Positions 55,630-64,000 of a DNA stretch of 64,000 nt are shown here, piece after piece (position 1 is the first letter of the stretch; each line of letters opens with the position of its first letter). The DNA is from Prostheceraeus crozeri. Its lineage: Eukaryota; Platyhelminthes; Polycladida; Euryleptidae. The translations under genes were made by a program, and so were the position numbers. The notes under the pieces are model-generated. The model was not told the DNA's origin. It worked only from the letters and a program-made list of their open reading frames with translations, and searched no databases. The stretch is taken from the NCBI GenBank assembly GCA_907163375.1, contig CAJQUW010000506.1, forward strand, positions 124,001 through 188,000, read 5' to 3'.

Positions 55630-56765
55630 ACCGAAGAATTAGATTGTGTTCGGGCGAATGGAGAGCAAGTAGAAAATAAACTGTCATAGTGCTGCTAGTG
55701 CTACTAGTGTCAACAACTGTGAGATTGCGAACCCAGTGAGGTCACATTAAAATAGTAACGAAAATGCATGTATTTACTGGTTTTACCTTTATTGTAACTT
55801 TGTCCTGATGAATGTCCAATAGTGACATGAAATCGATCGACCAACACTTGTAGTTTTTATTTTAAAATGTTAACAACTACTTTCTTTTTATTCATAAATA
55901 ACTTACAGAAAGTCATCACTGAGTCGTTAATTGCCATTTCAAAAAACTTTGAAATGATTAGTGAGAGAATAGGGAATTGATAAGTGACGTTGGGGGTATG
56001 GGATATCCTCTATATTAACAGGAAAGAAAATTATATCATAAACAAGGTTCAAAGTAAAGCATCATCCGCCACGTTACACAAAAAGAATAAATCCATGTCA
56101 CACAGACTGAATTGACGATTAAAAACTATTGCACACTACAGACACCATGCTAGTTAACATGATATTTAATTTAAAATGTTGCCCAGACCACGACAGGAGA
56201 TATATAGAGATTTGATTTAAGCCACTACGAGAAGCAGTGTACTAACTTTTCTGGAATTTTAGCCGTGCAGTCAGCATGCCTGTAAATAGTCAGTAACTCA
56301 CATGCAGATCAATCTTCATCCGACCTACAAAAATCTAAAATTGATAAAATGCATGTAGTTGAAATCTCAGTGTGTAGAGCTCGTTTTTTAAAATTGATAT
56401 TTACAAACAGTAATGCAAATAGCACAAAGGTCAGCTGCCGAATTTCCAAGCACATCCACCTACTGATGGTTTGCGCGGTGTTACTGATTCCTTACAATAG
56501 GGAAAATTGCAGTGATGACGGCTAAGAAGCCAAAAACGTTTACAGTTCCGACTTAAACGTAAGTTCCTTATTTCAAACATTAGAAATAAAAAAAACAATG
56601 ACATATCCAAAAGAAATTTTAAACAAGATTGTGACAACAGCTGCTTGATTATAGCTCAGACGCCATGGCATAATTAAACGTAGCATCAATAAGAAAGGAA
56701 ATGCTTATCACATAGGCAGTTGCTTGCAAGATTTCAATTTCCGTTGGTGTCTTAGACGAAATTTA

Positions 56766-56961
56766 ACCGCTTTTACAACAGGTAATCGCATATTCATTCG
56801 TCACTCCCCTGTATTCACGAAACTTTTTGTAGATATCTCTTTCATTCTCTTCTTTTTCTAGCAAGCCTCTTGAAAGGAGCATTTTGTGGAGAATCAAAGC
56901 AATCAAAACTCCAAACGAACGTAGTACAACTTTTTCGTCAAGCATTCCCACCTAAAATTAT
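56766..56961 (-). CDS. Possible exon, unrecognised
   Basis: A minus-strand open segment after an acceptor-like AATAATTTTAG, encoding a hydrophobic helix-like part (VLRSFGVLIALILHKMLL) then a charged part (EKEENERDIYKKFREYRG). No clear donor and no recognised family. It could be chance. Confidence 0.15.
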
Positions 56962-57072
56962 TTCTTATTTCGGAATCTTGATTACTTGCAATTGTAGAAG
57001 GATCTTCTGTTCAAGTGTCACGCGGATTTTTAGAAAGTACCTGCTTTGAAATTCATAATTGTTTAAAATTGA

Positions 57073-57466
57073 AGGGCCCCTTCACGAGCTGAATAGGCTC
57101 CTTAACAATCTAAGAAGGTCCCCACACAATATCAAGAGAGCCCCTAACGATCTCGAAAGGTCACCTTTACAATATAAATGAAATACCTTTCGATCTCAAG
57201 AGGGCCCTTCTCGATTTTAAAAAGGGGCCCATCACAATCTAAAAGAACCCCTCACGATCTCAGAGGGCCCTTTCACAATCTAAAAGGGTTCATCACGATC
57301 TCAAGAGGACCCCTCTGATCTCAAGAGGGCCCTTCACAATCTCAAAAGGGCCCCTCACAATCCTAGAGGGCCCATTCACAATGTAAAAGGGCCTCATAAC
57401 AATCTCAAGAGGGCCCCCTCAAAATCTTAAAGGGCCTCTCACCATTTCGAAAGGGCCTCTAAAATG
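57073..57466. repeat. Degenerate ~20-30-bp minisatellite (AGGGCCC ... CACAATCTCAA)
   Basis: About 15 diverged units of a GAGGGCCC(C)TTCACAATCTCAA-type phrase. Units differ by substitutions and small indels; the GGGCCC core is the most constant part. Confidence 0.8.
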
Positions 57467-57561
57467 CTTCAGAAAGCAAATTATTTGTTCCTTGGTAGAA
57501 CATTTTAGTTTAGTATAAAAAAGACGGAATTCCGGTTAAAACCGGAAGAATGGCAGCCCTG

Positions 57562-59534
57562 CTGGCATCACCTGATGTCAGAATACCACCAACACATCAC
57601 CAAAATCAGTCCATTTCAGCACACGGAACACTATTCCAGGTCCTTAACATTGACGTTCAACTCAACATTGAACTGAAACCATATCCTAAAATCTTCTATA
57701 GGCCCTACACAAAAATCAAAAAAATCAAATGTCGAAATTAATGAATGGAAAATTTAGCATTCCGACGTTGCATCAAAAATTGCAATGGTTTAGGAAGATT
57801 CTATAAGAATTGCATTATCAATAATTATTAATAAATTCACTCGAAACTGAAATAAATGTTTCAGAAAAAAATTACAAGCTTCCTTTTGAAAAGAATCTAG
57901 CTTTCAAAATTTTACTGTCACATAAATTTACTGACATTTTACCTACAAAAAAATTTATATATAAAATCAAAAATTGTATCTTTATATTAAATAAAATTGT
58001 CTAAAATATCTATGACATCGTTGTGGTATCTATGTCTCTATATAAGACGTACAAGATGTATGCAATTACATAAATGAGACTTTCGGCAGAAGATTTTTTT
58101 TATGAAATACTACCTCACTTTTTGGGCTTGCATTCAATGGCTGAGATGGAGTTGTGCACTCTAAAGCAACCCACAGACAGAATGAGTCCAGATCGACCAA
58201 AAACATGTGAGAAAACTTGCAAATCTTCTAGATTTTTGTGGATCAGCACTGCTGGGGAACGCTCTCATTTATTTCAAGGTCAACAACGGTAAGTGGAGAA
58301 ATTTATGGCAGTCTCACGATCGTTCTGTCAACAGTTTGTCATTATTTTCTTACGGGAAGTCATGACGAAGATCTAAATGGCTGAATTTGCTATGGCTGAA
58401 CAATTGCTATGGCGTCGCAATTTTTGCACCGGACACGTCAAGTGAGTCAAAAAGCATAAAAACATGTATACCAACTTTGACAAATACTTGATGAGTATTC
58501 GCAAGTAAATATGGCACAGAATAAGCCTAGACATATTCTCACACGAGATAATATTTTAAAACTTATCATGACATTCTCTGCCATAAGTTTGTTCGGCAAC
58601 TCCATTGGCAACTGGATGTGAAATCAGAAAGCTACATAGCATCATCATCCCGCAATAATGTCGTTCGATTTACCTCTTATCAGATTTTCAGATTGAATAC
58701 GGTCAAAGTTTGAAATGAAGAGAACAATTGGTAAATCATCTTGCTCCATTAAATGAATAATCCCAAGTTTGGAAGAAGCGGGAATCAAGAAGCGAATAAA
58801 CGTGCTAAATTTTTATAACTGCGTCGCACAGACTAGTTATTGCAATTTTACGATTTAAAACAAATCTGTGACTAAGTCCATGCATGCAGGTTTACAGAAG
58901 ACCATGCTACAAATGACGCTTCATTAAGTGGCATTCCAAAATTAACATTGACGATTAAAATCAAATCAAAAAAGGCCATGATCATCATAGAACGGTGTCT
59001 GAAAGCTTTCTCAAGCACTGCCCCATTGATCATGCCCATAGACATCGAACATTAATCATTAAGGTCCTAGTTAAGACCTAGTTGTTGTTGTTCGATGTCT
59101 ATGCTCATACCCTTGCGGACTGACATATCAATCGCCTTCTTATGTCATCATTCATCAATCATTCATCATGTCATATGGATCAATCAACGGACTAATGACC
59201 AGTCAGCGAAGGTGCTTGTTGAAATATCTCCATGAAGTCAGTGGCAGTCAATGGCATGATTTTGAGCAAAGGAGTGTACTCTACATTAACTCAACAAAAA
59301 AAAAGTAATGTGATTTCCTTCACTAAAAGAGATCTTATAGTCAAAGATCTCTCGCATATATTAACTCGACTTCAATGTGAATTCTCGGCTTTTGATTGAG
59401 AATTTGCTGCGCACAAAGCGGAGGGATTGTGAAAATCATTGTAAATAGCAGTACATAGTAAAAGATGCAGGATTATTTTGTTTTAATTTTCATTTTAAGT
59501 TGGTAACTGAGCCCTAGGCGTCAGAATCAACAAG
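57562..59534. other. Upstream region of the FoxJ2/3 exon
   Basis: Nearly 2 kb without recognised genes; it presumably contains the promoter and 5' UTR. A nested hairpin lies at 59037-59103. Short frames (e.g. 58074-58292, +) show no domain. Confidence 0.35.
59037..59103. repeat. Nested hairpin 430 bp upstream of FoxJ2/3
   Basis: CATAGACATCGAACA (59037-59051) is the exact reverse complement of 59089-59103, and the loop contains a smaller AGGTC...GACCT hairpin. It may be regulatory or a small palindromic element remnant. Confidence 0.6.
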
Positions 59535-59849
59535 ATGGCTGAGCTAGAGAGTAGTTTGACAGCCATGGATTGGCTCCCTAAACTGACAGTCGGTAGCATG
59601 GCAAACGGGAGGGACCCAAATTCATCATTAGCAGGAAGCTTGTCTATACGAAAAAATATGGCTGATTGTGATGCTGACAGGGGGGAAATTAACTGTACGA
59701 AAAGTGACGGGAAACCTCCATACAGTTATGCAAATATGATAACGTTTGCTATACAAAGCTCCCCGAAAAAGAAAATGACTTTGAGTGAAATTTATCAGTG
59801 GATATGTGAAAATTTCCCTTATTACAATAAAGCTGGAAGTGGATGGAAG
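59535..59849 (+). CDS. FOXJ2/3: FoxJ2/3-type forkhead transcription factor, first coding exon
   Basis: ATG at 59535 in a good initiation context (CAAGATGG) opens 105 codons, ending in phase 0 at a consensus GTAAGT donor (59850). The N-terminus MAELESSLTAMDWLPKLTV closely resembles vertebrate FOXJ3/FOXJ2 (ELESSLTSMDWLP...). Residues from about 60 begin the winged-helix DNA-binding domain: GKPPYSYANMITFAIQSS, KKMTLSEIYQWICENFPYY and NKAGSGWK. The SPKKKMTLSEIYQWIC phrase is typical of the FoxJ2/3 subfamily. The recognition helix (NSIRHNLSLN in the family) must lie on the next exon, beyond the window. The protein would act in the nucleus as a sequence-specific transcription factor. It is the only clearly intact host coding start in the window. 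Confidence 0.88.
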
Positions 59850-59855
59850 GTAAGT

Positions 59856-60249
59856 TAATACTCCGGGATGGTTAATTGCTCAAAAATAATGTTGGTCCTT
59901 TATCGAACAAGTTTGCTGATGTAGACAGGTACAAAAATTATATGTTGAACCATGATTATCAAGATTTACAAACCGTTTATGGTTCGAGAGTACATGCACA
60001 GGTCGAGTTGTATGGATAGGTCCTAAGTTTTCAAAATGACATGAAATTGAATTCTATCAGGTGTCTGGAAATGACCACCGTGACGTAGGCTATTTGATAA
60101 TAGCGTGCCTAAAAGGACATTATTCATGTCTGGACTATGTACTATTTGTGACTATTATTTGACTTGTGTGGGAAAATCCTTCATTCGTAGATTTTGCATT
60201 CATGGATGTAACGGAATATCTTTCAAATAAGAAAAGCTACTTCCTTACA
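59856..60249. other. Start of FoxJ2/3 intron 1
   Basis: No recognised feature before the LINE fragment. Confidence 0.4.
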
Positions 60250-60825
60250 TTTATGATTGTCCGCTACATCAGCAACTGGCAAGGATGATCTGTTTGCCAG
60301 TTCTTTCATCTCTAATAATTCTAATTTTGATTCATGCCCTATAGTACTTCCACATCTTGTGGTCACCGATGCCCAGATGCCATTCTTCGACATCTCTGAG
60401 AGGAAAGTTTTGAATATATTAAGGAATTTGAAGCCATTGAAGTGCTGGGCACGATGATATTCCAGGTATTGTGTTAAAGAAGTGACCTCCATAGTCGGTT
60501 CCAGTACTCAATCGACTGCAACAGCTATCATTCGCAGCGGTTAGGTGCACTTCTTTTAAAGTTGCCCACGTGGTTCCTATTCCAAAGAAGAAATATAGGA
60601 GATTTATGTGACCCGTGCAATTATTGTCCATTTCCAATTACTTCTATTATAAGCAAGGTTTCGAATCTTCGACATCTGAAACCTTGATTTCCCATCTCCA
60701 ATGCCACAGCTTGTTAAGTGCTCGTCAGTATGGGGTTAGCAAGGCTCGTTCCACAGTTGACCTTTTAGCACATGCGCAGAGAATATTTTCCGGAGATCTG
60801 AAGAATTCCACTTGGGCTTAATAAG
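60250..60825 (+). pseudogene. CR1/jockey-type LINE fragment (RT N-terminal part)
   Basis: Decayed RT in several + frames: DLFASSFISNNSNFD, LPHLVVTDA, ISERKVLNILRNLKP, VPVLNRLQQLSFAA, FKVAHVVPIPKKK, then SISNYF (for the RPI block), HSLLSARQYGVSKARSTVDLLAHAQRIFSGDL. The 'QYGFRK.RST.DLL' block is typical of CR1/jockey-like elements. The sequence breaks off at about 60825, and the next expected RT block resumes at about 61436 past an insertion. It lies inside FoxJ2/3 intron 1 in the gene's orientation. Confidence 0.75.
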
Positions 60826-60962
60826 TGTGCCTAATGTGTTTTTAATTTTTCTTTTCGGGCGCTCTTGAAATGTGAATTTCCATCGTGCCCCGCGTTAACC
60901 CCATTTGCATCTCTGATATGCAACTCATCTTTGGTCATCATCGCTTGACTAGTTTGGAGAGT

Positions 60963-61446
60963 CTGCAGCCCGACTGGAATCTTTACATGTTTTGCTGGAT
61001 TAATCCGGCGCGCCGACGCGCTCGATAAGCGATATTTTCTAAAAATAGAACATATCCCGGCGCGCCAGCGCGCCGGGATCTTAGAATTTCTATAAATAGC
61101 GCACTTCCCGGCGCGACGGGGCGGCGCGCTTTGGCCTTTGATGAAGTACATTTTAGGATACTATTCGTTCGTGCAAATATAACGCAAAAAAATTGCGAAT
61201 GAAAGGCTGAAAACGTATTCGTTCAAGTTAAATTACTGTGTTCGGTTACGGCGCGCATTAACCTCATCATGCGGATTTTGATTGAGTAGAATCTATAAAT
61301 AGAATTTGGCGCCGGCGCGCTTTAATCCGGAAGGATCTATAAATAGATTTTGCTCCCGGCGCGCCGGCGCGCCTTAGTCTGGAATAATCTATAAATGGAA
61401 TTTGTTGCCGGCGCGCTTGATGTAAAGATTCCAGTCAGGTCTGCAG
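60963..61446. repeat. GC-rich foldback with GGCGCGCC / CTATAAATAG tandem units
   Basis: Outer arms CTGCAGcccGACTGGAATCTTTACAT (60963-60989) and its near reverse complement (61420-61446) bracket about 430 bp. Inside are several diverged units that combine a CGGCGCGCC-type block with TCTATAAATAGA (TATA-like phrases near 61091, 61295, 61337 and 61388). The insert splits the CR1/jockey RT between its 'SGDL' and 'SFDVSKAFDR' blocks. The very high CpG content contrasts with the flanks. Confidence 0.7.
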
Positions 61447-61602
61447 CAGTGTCCTTTGACGTGTCAAAGGCATTCGATCGAATCTGGTGCCTGGCTTTTC
61501 TCAATAGGCCTAAGCTTCTATCACACAGAATCCATGCGGAAGTTGTTAGACGGATAGATGACTTCCTGACTATAAGTTCTATTATAGTTCCTGTCGACGT
61601 GT
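61436..61602 (+). pseudogene. CR1/jockey-type LINE fragment (RT block with SFDVSKAFDRIW)
   Basis: Continuation of the RT at 60250: SAAVSFDVSKAFDRIW (first catalytic-Asp block, 'DisKAFDrvwH' in the family), LLSHRIHAEVVRRIDDFL and VVPVDV-like strand sequence. It ends where the satellite begins at 61603. The YADD block is missing. Confidence 0.75.
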
Positions 61603-64000
61603 GTGAAGTTAGCGGAACCACTCAGCGGAACCATTTTTTATTATAGCTTAATTCTATTCGAAACAGCTGCTAGTTTGTCAATTTCAGTCTCCTGATTACG
61701 AATCTGAGCTCAGATTTCACAAATTCACAGTCGCTTTTGAGAAATTCAAGTTTAAAGACAAAAGTGGTCCCGCTGTGAAGTTAGCGGAACCATCCAGCAG
61801 AACCAATTGCTGAGTCTCGCTGATTGACGCAGTAAATCAATTTCTTTTGGTCACTACCCGATCAATTTTGTTGTGCTGATCACGAATATGTGCCTCATCT
61901 TTCAAAACAGTGCAGATTTCACCCGGAAATCTGAATTTCACTTTTTCTGCAAGCTGATTGTGAAGTTAGCGGAACCATTTTTTAATACAAAGAATTTCTC
62001 AGCGAAATCCATCCTCTCCAACTAATTTGAAGCTCCTAATCACAAATCTGTAATCAGATTTGCAAAACTCGCCCGCATTGCAGAGATATTCCTCTATCTG
62101 GGTCCTCTGTGAAGTGCCCGGAACCACCTACTGGCATTAAAATTTCAAATTCTAATTTTTGCACAGAATCACTGCAATAGACATACCAAGAGAATGGAAT
62201 TGCTTCACTGATCACGGTTTGCCGTCCGATTTCACGGGAGAATAAGTACTTGCCGAGAAAAATGGATTTTACGGTTTTCATGGACTTTTCTGCAAGCTGA
62301 TTGTGAAGTTAGCGGAACCATTTTTCAATACAAAGAATTTCTCAGCGAAATCCATCCTCTCCAACTAATTTGAAGCTCCTAATCACAAATCTGTAATCAG
62401 ATTTGCAAAACTCGCCCGCATTGCAAAGATATTCCTCTATCTGGGTCCGCTGTGAAGTTAGCAGAACCAATTGCTGAGTCTCGCTGATTGACGCAGTAAA
62501 TCAATTTCTTTTGGTCACTACCCGATCAATTTTGTTGTGCTGATCACGAATATGTGCCTCATCTTTCAAAACAGTGCAGATTTCACCCGGAAATCTGAAT
62601 TTCACTTTTTCTGCAAGCTGATTGTGAAGTTAGCGGAACCATTTTTTAATACAAAGAATTTCTCAGCGAAATCCACCCTCTCCAACTAATTTGAAGCTCC
62701 TAATCACAAATCTGTAATCAGATTTGCAAAACTCGCCCGCATTGCAGAGATATTCCTCTATCTGGGTCCGCTGTGAAGTGCCCGGAACCACCTACTGGCA
62801 TTAAAATTTCAAATTCTAATTTTTGCACAGAATCACTGCAATAGACATACCAAGAGAATGGAATTGCTTCACTGATCACGGTTTGCCGTCCGATTTCACG
62901 GGAGAATAAGTACTTGCCGAGAAAAATGGATTTTACGGTTTTCATGGACTTTTCTGCAAGCTGATTGTGAAGTTAGCGGAACCATTTTTTAATACAAAGA
63001 ATTTCTCAGCGAAATCCATCCTCTCCAACTAATTTGAAGCTCCTAATCACAAATCTGTAATCAGATTTGCAAAACTCGCCCGCATTGCAGAGATATTCCT
63101 CTATCTGGGTCCGCTGTGAAGTGCCCGGAACCACCTACTGGCATTAAAATTTCAAATTCTAATTTTTGCACAGAATCACTGCAATAGACATACCAAGAGA
63201 ATGGAATTGCTTCACTGATCACGGTTTGCCGTCCGATTTCACGGGAGAATAAGTACTTGCCGAGAAAAATGGATTTTACGGTTTTCATGGACTTTTCTGC
63301 AAGCTGATTGTGAAGTTAGCGGAACCATTTTTCAATACAAAGAATTTCTCAGCGAAATCCATCCTCTCCAACTAATTTGAAGCTCCTAATCACAAATCTG
63401 TAATCAGATTTGCAAAACTCGCCCGCATTGCAGAGATATTCCTCTATCTGGGTCCGCTGTGAAGTGCCCGGAACCACCTACTGGCATTAAAATTTCAAAT
63501 TCTAATTTTTGCACAGAATCACTGCAATAGACATACCAAGAGAATGGAATTGCTTCACTGATCACGGTTTGCCGTCCGATTTCACGGGAGAATAAGTACT
63601 TGCCGAGAAAAATGGATTTTACGGTTTTCATGGACTTTTCTGCAAGCTGATTGTGAAGTTAGCGGAACCATTTTTCAATACAAAGAATTTCTCAGCGAAA
63701 TCCATCCTCTCCAACTAATTTGAAGCTCCTAATCACAAATCTGTAATCAGATTTGCAAAACTCGCCCGCATTGCAAAGATATTCCTCTATCTGGGTCCGC
63801 TGTGAAGTTAGCAGAACCAATTGCTGAGTCTCGCTGATTGACGCAGTAAATCAATTTCTTTTGGTCACTACCCGATCAATTTTGTTGTGCTGATCACGAA
63901 TATGTGCCTCATCTTTCAAAAGAGTGCAGATTTCACCCGGAAATCTGAATTTCACTTTTTCTGCAAGCTGATTGTGAAGTTAGCGGAACCATTTTTTAAT
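61603..64000. repeat. Higher-order satellite with an 18-bp box at each monomer start
   Basis: Monomers begin with GTGAAGTTAGCGGAACCA or a variant (GTGAAGTGCCCGGAACCA, GTGAAGTTAGCAGAACCA) at 61603, 61775, 61960, 62109, 62303, 62452, 62624, 62773, 62967, 63116, 63310, 63459, 63653, 63802 and 63974. Lengths after the first two (172 and 185 bp) alternate strictly between an A type of 149 bp and either B of 194 bp or C of 172 bp: A-B-A-C-A-B-A-B-A-B-A-C-A. The A-B pair is the 343-bp repeat and A-C a 321-bp repeat. Copies are nearly identical. The array continues past the window. Confidence 0.93.

Larger units (their letters stand above)
54691..57561. mobile_element. Putative hAT-like TIR element (CAGGGCTGCCA ends)
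   Basis: CAGGGCTGCCA (54691-54701) and TGGCAGCCCTG (57551-57561) form a perfect 11-bp inverted pair with hAT-type sequence, and both ends carry nearby ACCGGAA motifs. No matching 8-bp duplication was seen (CTCTGGCC outside left, CTGGCATC outside right), so the ends may belong to two different copies or the target duplication has decayed. The interior holds a mariner fragment and a minisatellite but no hAT transposase. The left end lies 4 bp from the hAT-2 target duplication. Confidence 0.5.

Noticed and set aside
62054-63631. Four identical 75-codon minus-strand frames in the satellite
   Set aside because: They are by-products of the identical 343-bp repeats (B monomer); no coding signal beyond repetition.

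Overview
This 64 kb window is AT-rich genomic DNA from an animal, most likely an invertebrate. It contains two recognisable conserved host genes, both split by introns: the first coding exon of a FoxJ2/3-type forkhead gene (+ strand, 59535-59849, with a GTAAGT donor) and two phase-matched exons of an AAGAB (alpha/gamma-adaptin-binding protein p34) homologue (- strand, 37438-37610 and 26748-27048). The species cannot be named from the sequence. Nearly everything else is transposable elements, their remnants, and tandem repeats.

Layout. 0.15-3.75 kb: a TTAA-flanked piggyBac element with a broken transposase. 4.13-5.34 kb: a 1.2 kb foldback element. 6.43-6.60 kb: a dispersed 16-bp motif repeated seven times, abutting the 3' end of a nearly complete LINE (6.6-10.4 kb, - strand) that carries a PHD-like zinc finger between the RT and the C-terminal domain. 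12.5-20.6 kb: an RTE-type LINE cut in two by a 5.6 kb hAT element (hAT-1) with its 8-bp target duplication intact. 22.6-23.6 kb: a second zinc-finger LINE fragment. 26.7-37.6 kb: two AAGAB exons separated by a 10.4 kb intron holding an RLE-type retroelement fragment, two foldbacks, a mariner relic and a 3.3 kb TIR element. 38.36-46.49 kb: a composite Penelope-like element (PLE) array. 46.9-47.9 kb: a decayed P element (THAP finger plus transposase C-terminus). 48.96-54.68 kb: a second hAT (hAT-2) with TIRs, an 8-bp TSD and an intron-containing transposase. 54.69-57.56 kb: a further hAT-like TIR pair enclosing a mariner fragment and a minisatellite. 59.5 kb onward: FoxJ2/3 exon 1, then intron 1 containing a CR1/jockey-type LINE fragment broken by a GC-rich foldback, and finally a higher-order satellite that runs off the end.

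The most informative locus is the PLE array. One 5'-truncated inverted copy and three head-to-tail direct copies together sit between a perfect 12-bp target duplication (TATTGACGTTAA at 38351 and 46486), so the whole 8.1 kb appears to have entered as one event. Each unit boundary carries a TATA-like box, a hammerhead-ribozyme-like motif (CTGANGA ... GAAAC), the first ATG of the RT reading frame and an AATAAA within about 80 bp. Copies 2 and 3 share an exact in-frame 198-bp deletion of an RT core block, while copies 1 and 2 share a different 1-bp lesion, so the copies are mosaics. The inverted and first direct copies form a 1.4 kb near-identical hairpin, a possible source of double-stranded RNA.

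Chronology from nesting: hAT-1 is younger than the RTE LINE it splits; the PLE array is younger than the RTE/SINE-like tail it interrupts; the GC-rich foldback and the satellite are younger than the CR1/jockey fragment they interrupt or cap. All coordinates and frames were read by eye. Single-base frameshifts are frequent and some could be assembly errors.
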